From: Elusimicrobiota bacterium
GTDB taxonomy: Bacteria; Elusimicrobiota; UBA8919
Direction: 5' to 3'
Assembly: GCA_003452965.1 (NCBI GenBank)
Contig: DMMW01000063.1
Coordinates: forward strand, 48,796 to 58,812
Length of the DNA: 10,017 bases
Below are positions 1 through 6,863 of the stretch, piece after piece; the stretch's first letter is position 1, and each line of letters starts with the position of its first letter. The position numbers and the translations under genes are program-made. Under the pieces are notes generated by a model. The model saw only the letters and a program-made list of their open reading frames with translations. It did no database searches and was not told the DNA's origin.

Positions 1-1172
1 AATGCCATACCCCTTGCACCCCATTGGCACATACCGACTCCATGTCCCCATCCATGTCCCGTCAAATAAGCGGTTTTATTTTTAACTTTAATTTTAAAAT
101 TAGTACTACGGACTGTATTAGGATTTATTATCATTCTGAATTTATGGGATGTCAGCCAAAGTTTTCCTTTAGTATGTTCAATCAATATGTCTATTACTCT
201 ATCTGAGGACGTATTCCCTACGGTTTTAATTCGTTTAATTTCGCCGATTCTATAACCTGCATTACTAATATTAGAATATAACATTTTAAAAGAAAATGCG
301 GCATTCCAGTTATACCACCTATCTTCTTCACAGAAACCGCATTTAACGCCGGTTAAAAACTCCGGATTTTTACCTTGAGGACTATTCCATACATTTTTGA
401 CATCTTCCGTACAGCCACCGCAACTTGAATGGTAAAAGGAACTTATAATCTGCCCAGCATACATAAGAACTTCCCCTGCCGTATCGTAAACAGCTTTATT
501 AGATCTTTCGTCTTCAGAATCAACACCGCCGTAAACCTGGCAGTGTGTTTTAGAACATAAATTAAAACCGTCTTTTGAGTGTTTACTTAAACTCTTTAGG
601 GCGAACGTTCTTGCTACAATTGCTTGTGCTTTGAGTGATTCAATCGGCCAATCGGGTGCTACTTCTTTTGTCATAATACCACATATATATTCTTCTAAAC
701 CAATTTCATTTATTACGGTTATTTTTTTTCTGGAATTCAACCTTAAAATGATAATACCCCTATATCTTTTGTTTTCGACACGTAAATATTGTTTAGAATT
801 TTCAGGTATGAGTTTTAACGGTGAACTATATTTCTTATTATTAATTAATATTTTGTTTTGTGAAACGCTGACAATGTGCGTTCCATTAGATTTTAGTTCA
901 GTATTATTACTGTTATTCAATTCTTTAATAGTAAATTTGGAATCCGAATAAATTGTTACCTTAGGATAATTTTCAAAAATTCCTATCAGGATTGTTTTTT
1001 TTGTCAGTATCTTTTGTTCTTCTTCAGGTTCTTTTTTAGATTCAAAGGTTGGTTTAATAATAGGTTTGAAAGGCTTTTTTTTAGGTACTTCGCAACCAAT
1101 AAATGCAAATATAAAATAAATTATAAAGGATAATAATATTTGATTATGAATTATTTTTTTGTAATTAGCCAT
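1..1172 (-). CDS. spoIID: SpoIID/LytB-domain lipoprotein, 3' end cut by window edge
   Basis: My translation of the minus strand gives an open frame of 390 codons from an ATG at 1172 that runs off the window. Residues 10-27 are a hydrophobic signal ending in IGC, a probable lipobox with Cys27, so the protein is likely an exported lipoprotein. From about residue 155 it matches the SpoIID/LytB (amidase enhancer) family: an E-Y-I-x-G-I-M-x-x-E-V-A-P stretch with Glu170, then SLKAQAIVARTFAL; a C206/H210/C211 cluster before QVYGG; SSCGGCTEDV (248-257); CGFC (278-281); and the signature GHGWGHGVGMCQWGARGMA at 372-390. Known members bind or cleave peptidoglycan glycan strands; Glu170 lies where B. 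subtilis SpoIID has its catalytic glutamate, and the Cys/His cluster resembles the zinc site of clostridial SpoIID. Only some 30-40 C-terminal residues should be missing. It overlaps the upstream gene by 22 nt, so it is probably translationally coupled. No other sporulation gene is visible. Confidence 0.9.
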   Translation of the reverse strand, partial: MANYKKIIHNQILLSFIIYFIFAFIGCEVPKKKPFKPIIKPTFESKKEPEEEQKILTKKTILIGIFENYPKVTIYSDSKFTIKELNNSNNTELKSNGTHIVSVSQNKILINNKKYSSPLKLIPENSKQYLRVENKRYRGIIILRLNSRKKITVINEIGLEEYICGIMTKEVAPDWPIESLKAQAIVARTFALKSLSKHSKDGFNLCSKTHCQVYGGVDSEDERSNKAVYDTAGEVLMYAGQIISSFYHSSCGGCTEDVKNVWNSPQGKNPEFLTGVKCGFCEEDRWYNWNAAFSFKMLYSNISNAGYRIGEIKRIKTVGNTSSDRVIDILIEHTKGKLWLTSHKFRMIINPNTVRSTNFKIKVKNKTAYLTGHGWGHGVGMCQWGARGMA

Positions 1173-1366
1173 AGAACAAATGAAATAATGATGCTTATTA
1201 TAATTGAGGATGTCAAAGGAAAAAAGAAGGAAAAATTATCTTTCTTAATATAAATATCGCCCGGTAGTTTTCCGATGTATGGAATCCTGAAATTAAAAAC
1301 TATCGCTATACCGATAATAATTAATATAACCCCGATAATTATTAAAATCTTACCCAAATAATTCAT
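1151..1366 (-). CDS. DUF2905 family small membrane protein
   Basis: This 71-residue protein has two hydrophobic segments (about 6-25 and 52-68) joined by a short loop with the family pattern G-K-L-P-G-D-I-Y-I at 32-40 and F-F-F-P-L-T at 47-52. That is the full architecture and usual length of DUF2905, a family of two-helix inner-membrane proteins of unknown function. It begins with ATG 27 nt after the stop of the 575-residue gene, without a clear Shine-Dalgarno sequence, and its last 22 nt overlap the start of the SpoIID-like gene. In several bacterial phyla DUF2905 genes lie between ruvB and spoIID, so the neighbourhood supports the call. The molecular role is unknown. Confidence 0.85.
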   Translation of the reverse strand: MNYLGKILIIIGVILIIIGIAIVFNFRIPYIGKLPGDIYIKKDNFSFFFPLTSSIIISIIISFVLWLITKK

Positions 1367-1393
1367 AGTTTTTTCAGATTGGCATAAAAAGGA

Positions 1394-3121
1394 TTACCAT
1401 CGAGAATAATATGTCCCCGATGAATCAATCCCAAAAACATTCAACTTAATTTCTCCGTTTTTGTAAAACCATCCCCCGCTTCCATTAAATTTACCGCTTA
1501 CTTCATTAGATTTTTTAACCAATTCCTGAGGAATTTCATTAATATATTCCTCAATCAGCGAATCAATCTTTTTGGGATATCTGTTTGTTTTTGCATTATA
1601 AATATTTAATGATTCGCGCAGATAAAGTAAGTTTTTATAAGTTATTCTGTCTCTTTCAATATCTATCTTTTTAGATGCTATTTTTTTTAATTCGGATAGC
1701 ATATCTGTCCATTGAGAATCGGATAAATCAGTCATAGGCATATAATACGTAGATTCCGAACAAGTCGGAGTATAAGTAGTATATCCCCCGCTTGGTTCTA
1801 TGAAATTCAAATAGTTTTTCTTGAACAATCTAAAAAATAAATCGGAAATATTAATATAAAATATACCGTTATTTTTTTGAGGGATTTCTAATTTTTTGTA
1901 ATTGCTGGAGTTTATTAGTAGATCTTCTTTTTTTGCAATCAGGTTTTTTATATTTTCAGAATATTCCGGAGGCGAACATATTATGAAATAATTTTTTAGA
2001 AAAAAATATTTAAATTGAATGGAACCAAACAAGGGTAAGGTATAATTAAAAATACCTTTTTCAGTTGGATTTATAATCTTTTCAAAGCCTTTTAGAAATA
2101 TTTTTTTATTTGTCACTTCACAGAATATCATAATTGCGTTATTAGAATCATTGGGAATTAAAATATATCCGGATTCTTTGCCTATAACAAATTTTTCAAT
2201 TTTTGATTTTGATGTCAAATAAGGAATAGCGAAATCACCGGCAATATAAACCATTGCATCTTTAGGGGCAAAGCGTAACGATGTTATTCTTCGGGTACTT
2301 TTTTTTGATAAAAGGATTTTGGGAAAAACAAAGGATTTTATCAGTATCCCATTTTTAATATTAATAGAAAGTAATATTGCATCCAATTGTTCTTTCAGAA
2401 ATCCATAATTTGGTTCATCAAATTTGTCAGTTTTAATATAAATATAATTTTTGGATATTGTTTTAGATATATGGTTTTTGAATTCAGGTGAATTAAAAAT
2501 ACAATTATCGGTAAGATTTAATGAAAGATCTATCGCTTTCCTTATTGTTCCGATATCATTTGATATTATTAACTTATCATCAAAAAGAGTCCAATATTTA
2601 TTTTCACTAAAAATATCTATAGTAATATTTTTATATTCTTCTACACCTATTTTTCTTTCAATTAAAATTTTCATATTTTCATAAAGAGTAGACTTAATAT
2701 CTATATTCGCAAGTATTAGTATTTTTTTGTCATCTTTATTTTCAAGCCAAGACGCGAAAAATATTTTTTTACCTAAAATAGCGAAAATATTCTTTTCATC
2801 AAGGTTAAATCCGATTTTTTCCTGAATGTCTTTTATGTCTTTTGATAAAACTAATGTTTCTGACGGCATTTCATTCCAAAACCATCCTAAAAATGTTTTT
2901 AATTGCGGATAAAAATTGGTATTTTTAAAATCTTCCCACACTGAAGTAAAATCTTCAAATCGTATTAGTATTGATGTATTATTTGGAATAATTTTCTCAA
3001 AAGAGAAATCAATAGTTAAAACTTTTTCCTTCTCTCTTTTATCAGTCATAAAAAAATAAGTTAAAAAAGAGGCTATTATTGAAATTAGAACAATTATTAG
3101 AATTTTATATTTATTTCTCAT
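1394..3121 (-). CDS. membrane-anchored protein of unknown function with pseudopilin-like C-terminus
   Basis: This is a 575-residue protein whose family I do not firmly recognise. A basic N-terminus (MRNKYK) leads into one hydrophobic helix at about 7-25, giving a type II membrane anchor with the rest outside the cytoplasm. The region from about 43 (IIPNNTSILIRFEDFTSVW) resembles DUF3352-like proteins, which often begin their domain with a similar 'P-x-x-T' beta segment followed by repeats of strands and helices. A C/P/Y-rich patch (YTTYTPTCSESTYYMP) lies near 445-460. The last 76 residues (500-575) look like the soluble part of a GspG-type pseudopilin: LRESLNIYNAKTNRYP, a Leu-x-x-Tyr helix, GSGGWFYKNGEIKLN, then GIDSSGTYYS. 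The ATG at 3121 is preceded by a possible GGGAAA ribosome site. It is probably co-transcribed with queH upstream and the DUF2905 gene downstream. Its role is not known. Confidence 0.75.
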   Translation of the reverse strand: MRNKYKILIIVLISIIASFLTYFFMTDKREKEKVLTIDFSFEKIIPNNTSILIRFEDFTSVWEDFKNTNFYPQLKTFLGWFWNEMPSETLVLSKDIKDIQEKIGFNLDEKNIFAILGKKIFFASWLENKDDKKILILANIDIKSTLYENMKILIERKIGVEEYKNITIDIFSENKYWTLFDDKLIISNDIGTIRKAIDLSLNLTDNCIFNSPEFKNHISKTISKNYIYIKTDKFDEPNYGFLKEQLDAILLSINIKNGILIKSFVFPKILLSKKSTRRITSLRFAPKDAMVYIAGDFAIPYLTSKSKIEKFVIGKESGYILIPNDSNNAIMIFCEVTNKKIFLKGFEKIINPTEKGIFNYTLPLFGSIQFKYFFLKNYFIICSPPEYSENIKNLIAKKEDLLINSSNYKKLEIPQKNNGIFYINISDLFFRLFKKNYLNFIEPSGGYTTYTPTCSESTYYMPMTDLSDSQWTDMLSELKKIASKKIDIERDRITYKNLLYLRESLNIYNAKTNRYPKKIDSLIEEYINEIPQELVKKSNEVSGKFNGSGGWFYKNGEIKLNVFGIDSSGTYYSRW

Positions 3122-3140
3122 AAATAGAGTTTCCCGATAA

Positions 3141-3192
3141 TTCCGCCATCCGCCAATCCGTCGGCTGACGGAGCGAAGGCGGAATTGGCAGG
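3141..3192. repeat. GC-rich palindromic element after queH
   Basis: This 52-bp block is far richer in G+C than its surroundings. It contains nested inverted arms: CCGTC (3158-3162) and GACGG (3167-3171) around a GGCT loop, TTCCGCC (3141-3147) with GGCGGAA (3178-3184), and GCCAAT (3152-3157) with ATTGGC (3184-3189). The last base abuts the queH stop codon at 3193-3195. It looks like a REP/MITE-type interspersed repeat that landed between queH and the next gene; a role as an RNA hairpin at the queH 3' end is possible. There is no T-tract after the stem, so it is not a classical terminator. Confidence 0.65.
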
Positions 3193-3717
3193 CTACACCT
3201 TTACCTTTTTACCGGTATTTTTGCTAAATACACATCCGCAGTATTTTTGCATATAAAGCCCGAATGTTTTATATTCATTTTTAAACTTGTAAAAAGATTT
3301 TCTTTCGTCAAAATAATAAAAGGTTACTTTGTATTCTTTTTCTAAATCTTCACATATTTTTTTTATAACATCGTGTTTTTGATAAGGACTTATTAAAAGT
3401 GTTGTAGAAAAATAATTAATTTTCAATTCTTTAGCCTTTTTTAATGTATTGGTTAACCGCATAAGCCAACATTTGGTGCATCTTTTATTATCGTCATTTG
3501 CAAACCCTTTAATTTTTGTAAACCATACTCTCCAATCATAGGTATCTTCAACTAATTCATATTTTGCTTTAGCTGATAACAAGCGTTTGTTGTACTCGGC
3601 AATAGGATGTATATTGGGATTATACCAATAGTATTTAATATTAAAATTATCTTTTAAGAATTGATTAGTACAAAAGGCACATATGCCGCAGCATGTATGT
3701 AACAAAATATTTTCCAT
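3193..3717 (-). CDS. queH: epoxyqueuosine reductase QueH
   Basis: This is a 174-residue member of the QueH (formerly DUF208) family, which reduces epoxyqueuosine to queuosine in tRNA using an iron-sulfur cluster; it is unrelated in sequence to the cobalamin-dependent QueG. Family motifs are complete: LHTCCGIC (C9, C10, C13) at the N-terminus, WYNPNIHPIAEYNKR (31-45), RCTKCWLMRL (C80, C83), STTLLISPYQKH (104-115) and LYMQKYCGCVFS (C160, C162). The ATG at 3717 follows the stop of the radical-SAM gene by 6 nt and lacks an evident Shine-Dalgarno sequence, so coupling to upstream translation is likely. The length is normal. The stop codon touches a GC-rich palindrome, so the C-terminal tail (KKVKV) could have been set by that insertion. 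Location in a ruv/spoIID cluster suggests queA and tgt lie beyond the left edge. Confidence 0.93.
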   Translation of the reverse strand: MENILLHTCCGICAFCTNQFLKDNFNIKYYWYNPNIHPIAEYNKRLLSAKAKYELVEDTYDWRVWFTKIKGFANDDNKRCTKCWLMRLTNTLKKAKELKINYFSTTLLISPYQKHDVIKKICEDLEKEYKVTFYYFDERKSFYKFKNEYKTFGLYMQKYCGCVFSKNTGKKVKV

Positions 3718-3723
3718 ATATTA

Positions 3724-4608
3724 TCATAATAATTCTAACTGTTTTTTTGGCGGCTTATAGTTGCCTATAACACTTGTTTCCAAATTCAATTGTTTTGCTT
3801 CATTTTCTATCAATTGTTGAATGCTTTTTGAAAATATTTCAGGCGGAACCGATTTTTTAGAAAACATTATTTCATATCTATTTGCAAGTTTAGGATACAT
3901 TGATTTTATAAAAGATAAAAATCTTTCTTTATTTGTATCTCTAAGATTAAGTTCATCAACAGAGACATATTTGGCACCCGAATCATTTGCTGTAGTTACA
4001 ATATTTTTAATTATATTTTCATTTACTATATAAGGCAACACGGGCGAAATAAAAACGCCGCATCTAATATTATGAGAAGCCAGCATTGATATTGCGTGAA
4101 ATCTTTTTGACGGTTTAGTGGCTCTTGGTTCAAAAATTGTTGATAACGAATTATTCATAGAAATTGAAAAACTAACAGCAAGGAATGTTTTTGACGATAT
4201 TTTTTTAAGAATGTCAATATCTCTAAGAATTAAATCAGATTTAGTTATGATATGAACAGGATTCTTAAAATCATGTATTACTTCAAGAATGCTTCTTGTA
4301 TTTTTAAATTCTTTTTCAGCGGGCTGATAAGGATCGCAAGAAGTTCCGACAATTATCAGACAATCAATAGGAATTTTAGATAATGATTCTTGGAGCAAAA
4401 ATGAGGCATTTGTCTTTAACTGAATTTTATAAAAAAATTCGTCTTTTTTCTTGTATGGAATATATTTATCAGATAAAACATAACAGTATTGACAAGCATG
4501 TTCACAGCCCCGATACGGATTCAATGAATAAACACAAGAAAAACCATCTAATTTATCGTTTAGACGGTTTAAAATACTTTGTACTTGAATATGTTCGTAT
4601 TTTATCAA
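3724..4608 (-). CDS. radical SAM protein, SplB-like (COG1533)
   Basis: This 294-residue protein has a CX3CX2C radical-SAM motif (C35, C39, C42) within SLNPYRGCEHACQYCYV, the signature of the SplB/Rv2578c-type COG1533 group. It also has a strand ending in IIVGTSCDPYQPAEK near 86-101, typical of this family, and an FEPRATKPSKRF segment around 160-170. Known radical-SAM chemistry would have the three cysteines hold a [4Fe-4S] cluster that cleaves S-adenosylmethionine. True spore photoproduct lyases are somewhat longer and carry a C-terminal reactive cysteine; I do not see convincing support for that activity, so the substrate is unknown. The start is TTG at 4608, overlapping the ruvB stop by 4 nt (TTGA), with AGGAA 5 nt upstream; no other in-frame start is close. 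It is followed by queH after 6 nt. Confidence 0.85.
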   Translation of the reverse strand: MIKYEHIQVQSILNRLNDKLDGFSCVYSLNPYRGCEHACQYCYVLSDKYIPYKKKDEFFYKIQLKTNASFLLQESLSKIPIDCLIIVGTSCDPYQPAEKEFKNTRSILEVIHDFKNPVHIITKSDLILRDIDILKKISSKTFLAVSFSISMNNSLSTIFEPRATKPSKRFHAISMLASHNIRCGVFISPVLPYIVNENIIKNIVTTANDSGAKYVSVDELNLRDTNKERFLSFIKSMYPKLANRYEIMFSKKSVPPEIFSKSIQQLIENEAKQLNLETSVIGNYKPPKKQLELL

Positions 4609-5618
4609 ATAAGTTCCTGCTGTTTTTTAATTGGGATATCCAGATGCTTATACGAAGATTCTGTTACAATTCGTCCCCGAGGGGTTCTGGCAAGAAAACC
4701 GGCTTGGATTAAATATGGCTCATAGACATCAGTGATAGTATCGGTTTCTTCGGAGACGGCTACCGCAATTGTATCTACACCTACAGGACCTCCTGAAAAT
4801 TTATCAATAATTGTAAAAATAATTCTTCTGTCAATTTCATCAAGACCGGCGGAATCTATACCAAGTGACTTTAATGATTCCTCTGCAAGATTTTCAGTTA
4901 TAATACCTTCGGTTTTCATATCAGCAAAATCACGTATTCGTCTTAAAAGCCTGTTAGCTATTCTTGGAGTACCCCTACTTCTTTTAGCCGTAATCTCAAT
5001 TCCTTTCTCATCAGATTTTATATTTAATATTCTTGACGACCGTGTTAAAATATCTTTTAAATTTTCGTCTGAGTAAAAGTTAATATGTTCAGTGATACCA
5101 AACCTTTCCCTTAGAGGCGACGGCAAAAGCCCGGCACGGGTAGTAGCTCCAATTAAAGTAAATTTTGGAATATCTAATTTTATTGTTTTCGCAGATGGAC
5201 CCTGTCCGATTATTATATCTAATTTAAAATCTTCCAATACAGGATAAAGAGATTCTTCTACTACCCTGTTAAGACGGTGGATTTCATCTATAAAAAGCAC
5301 GTCTCCATAAGATAAATTAGTTAAAATTGCGGCTAAATCTCCAACCCTTTCAATTACAGGACCGGAAGTTGCTTTTATGCTAACCCCCATCTCATGTGCA
5401 ATTATATTTGCCAATGTCGTTTTTCCAAGACCAGGTGGAGAATAAAATAAACAATGATCTAATGGTTCTTTTCTTTTTTTTGCAGCCGATATATATACTT
5501 TAAGATTTTCTTTAAGCTTTTTTTGTCCGATAAATTCATCAAGCGATTGAGGTCTTAATGTATAATCAATTTTTTCTTCTTCTTCTACAACAATAGGTGT
5601 TATGATTCTATCTTCCAT
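4605..5618 (-). CDS. ruvB: Holliday junction branch migration DNA helicase RuvB
   Basis: This is a full-length 337-residue RuvB, the AAA+ motor that with RuvA drives branch migration of Holliday junctions. Visible motifs are RPQSLDEFIGQ (22-32), Walker A PPGLGKTT (61-68, Lys66), Walker B LFIDEIHR (108-115, D111/E112), sensor 1 GATTRAG (157-163), the arginine-finger region SPLRERFG (167-174), sensor 2 RGTPRIANRLLRRIRD (215-230) and the winged-helix DNA-binding domain with GGPVGVDTIAVAVSEE (276-291), ending in PRGR. The ATG at 5618 gives the usual N-terminus. No Shine-Dalgarno sequence is seen: the 5' leader consists of a copy of an AT-rich repeat ending 7 nt from the start codon. The stop overlaps the start of the following radical-SAM gene. 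Confidence 0.98.
   Translation of the reverse strand: MEDRIITPIVVEEEEKIDYTLRPQSLDEFIGQKKLKENLKVYISAAKKRKEPLDHCLFYSPPGLGKTTLANIIAHEMGVSIKATSGPVIERVGDLAAILTNLSYGDVLFIDEIHRLNRVVEESLYPVLEDFKLDIIIGQGPSAKTIKLDIPKFTLIGATTRAGLLPSPLRERFGITEHINFYSDENLKDILTRSSRILNIKSDEKGIEITAKRSRGTPRIANRLLRRIRDFADMKTEGIITENLAEESLKSLGIDSAGLDEIDRRIIFTIIDKFSGGPVGVDTIAVAVSEETDTITDVYEPYLIQAGFLARTPRGRIVTESSYKHLDIPIKKQQELI
4614..4618 (-). promoter_or_regulatory. Shine-Dalgarno deciding the TTG start of the SplB-like gene
   Basis: On the minus strand AGGAA lies 5 nt before the TTG at 4606-4608, inside the last codons of ruvB. It is the only good ribosome site nearby and supports a non-ATG start that overlaps the ruvB stop codon. 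Confidence 0.6.
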
Positions 5619-5625
5619 ATAAAAT

Positions 5626-5700
5626 CAAGTTAAAATTAAAAGTATAAATTAAAATAAAAAACAAAATAAGACATTATTATAACTTTTAACTTTTAACCTG
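5626..5700. repeat. AT-rich inverted-repeat element, copy 1 (ruvA-ruvB spacer)
   Basis: The left arm CAAGTTAAAATTAAAAGT (5626-5643) pairs imperfectly with the right arm ACTTTTAACTTTTAACCTG (5682-5700). The 31 bp at 5626-5656 match 6310-6340 at 30 of 31 positions, and both copies lie directly upstream of a ruv start codon. It fills almost the whole spacer between ruvA and ruvB. The element resembles a short palindromic interspersed repeat. There is no G+C stem and so no sign of a rho-independent terminator. Confidence 0.65.
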
Positions 5701-5705
5701 CCTAA

Positions 5706-6299
5706 TTATTTTTTTTCCAGGTCCTTTAACGCTTCTTTAATTATTTGCTGCGTAGAAGCGTCTTTACTCACGCGGGTCAAAGCGGTCTCAACGGCTTCTT
5801 TTGATTGAAAATAAGTAAAACCGATTGCTCTCAGGGCTTCAATTGCTTCATCGGAGAATGAACTTGAAATTGCAATGCCTTGGTCGGGAATATTGAATTC
5901 CCTAATTTTATCTTTTAATTCAAAAATTAATTTCTCTGCAGTTTTTTTGCCGATACCTTTAATGTTTGAAATGGTTTTTAAATCTCCCGAAACAATTGCT
6001 CTTTTAAATCCGGATAACGAAGTATTTGATAAAATTTCCATTGCGGTTTTGGGACCTATTCCGGATACGCTGATTAAAAGCTTAAAAAATTCTTTTTCAA
6101 GTTGCGTAGAAAACCCGAATAGTTCTACATAATCCTCGCGAATGTGCTGAAATGTCAGGATTTTAACTTTTGAATTTTCAGCCGGAAGTTCCGAATAAGT
6201 AGATAAAGAAACCGTCAGTTCGTAACCGATACCGCCGATATCTACGATTATTTTATTTTTTTTCTTGGATACTAGCGTGCCTGTTAGTTGTGCAATCAT
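5706..6299 (-). CDS. ruvA: Holliday junction branch migration protein RuvA
   Basis: This is a 197-residue RuvA, the tetrameric junction-binding subunit that recruits RuvB. Domain I is an OB fold (1 to about 64: MIAQLTGTLVSKKKNKIIVDIGGIGYELTVS, then TFQHIREDYVELFGF). Domain II holds two helix-hairpin-helix motifs: LISVSGIGPKTAMEIL (about 74-89) and ISNIKGIGKKTAEKLIFELKDK (about 109-130). After a flexible linker, domain III (about 147-195, with EAIEALRAIGFT) is the part that contacts RuvB. Length and order match the family. The ATG at 6299 lacks a Shine-Dalgarno sequence and is preceded 10 nt upstream by the second AT-rich repeat. The gene is thus bracketed by two copies of the same element, while its place between ruvC and ruvB is the standard order. 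Confidence 0.98.
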   Translation of the reverse strand: MIAQLTGTLVSKKKNKIIVDIGGIGYELTVSLSTYSELPAENSKVKILTFQHIREDYVELFGFSTQLEKEFFKLLISVSGIGPKTAMEILSNTSLSGFKRAIVSGDLKTISNIKGIGKKTAEKLIFELKDKIREFNIPDQGIAISSSFSDEAIEALRAIGFTYFQSKEAVETALTRVSKDASTQQIIKEALKDLEKK

Positions 6300-6309
6300 A
6301 TTTTTAAGA

Positions 6310-6382
6310 CAAGTTAAAATTAAAAGTATTAATTAAAATAGAATATAAAAAGATTTTATTTTAACTTTAAACTTTTTACTTG
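6310..6382. repeat. AT-rich inverted-repeat element, copy 2 (ruvC-ruvA spacer)
   Basis: This is the second copy of the element found at 5626-5700. The left arm begins CAAGTTAAAATTAAAAGT at 6310-6327 and the right arm is ACTTTAAACTTTTTACTTG (6364-6382). Its right arm overlaps the end of ruvC and contains that gene's TAA stop (6376-6378) and last lysine codon. The left arms of the two copies match much better than the right arms and middles. Confidence 0.65.
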
Positions 6383-6858
6383 AATTTATTGGTGTTTATA
6401 TAGCATATTCCAGTTGCAATTGCGTCAGTTGTGTTATCGTCCTTTGGTAATTCTTTTAATTTTAGCAAGTTTTTTAACATATAACTTATTTGTTCTTTGG
6501 TTGCATGACCGAAACCTGTTATCGCTTGTTTAATCTGAAGAGGTGTGAATTCACAGATGTTTAATCCCATCTGGGAACAACTTAGAATAACGACTCCACG
6601 AGCGTGTCCTACTATTATAGCGGTTTTTACGTTTTTTGCGAAAAAAATCTCCTCTACAATTGCAATACTGGGATTAAATTCAGCTATTATTTTTTTTAAT
6701 TCTGTATCCAAAATATTGAGACGCTTACCGAGAGATAAATTAGGTGATGTTTTAATTACTCCACAACTCTTTAAAATTATACTATTTTGATTTTTTTCAG
6801 TTTCAATTATTGCCCAACCGCAAGATGCTATTCCGGGATCTATACCTAAAACTATCAT
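6376..6858 (-). CDS. ruvC: crossover junction endodeoxyribonuclease RuvC
   Basis: This is a 160-residue RuvC, the dimeric nuclease that resolves Holliday junctions by symmetric nicks. Typical features are LGIDPGIASCGWAII with catalytic Asp7, IAIVEEIFFAKNVKTA with the second acidic residue (Glu69), GHARGVVIL (84-92), FTPLQIKQAITGFGHATKEQI (104-124) and the C-terminal DNTTDAIATGICY with Asp145. Three residues before Asp145, where E. coli has Asp138 and Thermus has His, this protein has Asn142; Asp141 is one place further away. The C-terminus is short, and its last Lys codon and stop lie within the AT-rich repeat. The ATG at 6858 is 5 nt after the yebC stop, with GGAATGA in the yebC end as a possible ribosome site. 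Confidence 0.97.
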   Translation of the reverse strand: MIVLGIDPGIASCGWAIIETEKNQNSIILKSCGVIKTSPNLSLGKRLNILDTELKKIIAEFNPSIAIVEEIFFAKNVKTAIIVGHARGVVILSCSQMGLNICEFTPLQIKQAITGFGHATKEQISYMLKNLLKLKELPKDDNTTDAIATGICYINTNKFK

Positions 6859-6863
6859 TTATT

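Noticed and set aside
79..112. AT-rich stretch resembling the ruvA-flanking repeats
   Set aside because: It encodes conserved SpoIID residues and only shares A/T-rich words, without the 31-bp match or paired arms.
24..206. Plus-strand open frame of 60 codons at the left edge
   Set aside because: It is opposite the SpoIID signature motif and has no ribosome site or recognisable sequence.
631..951. Plus-strand open frame of 106 codons
   Set aside because: It lies wholly within the minus-strand SpoIID-like gene, whose translation carries clear family motifs.
3724..4608. Spore photoproduct lyase proper
   Set aside because: The SplB-like iron-sulfur motif is present, but length and lack of a clear C-terminal reactive cysteine do not support that specific activity.
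5626..5700. Terminator between ruvA and ruvB
   Set aside because: The arms are almost purely A/T with a long loop and no defined T-tract after a GC stem.
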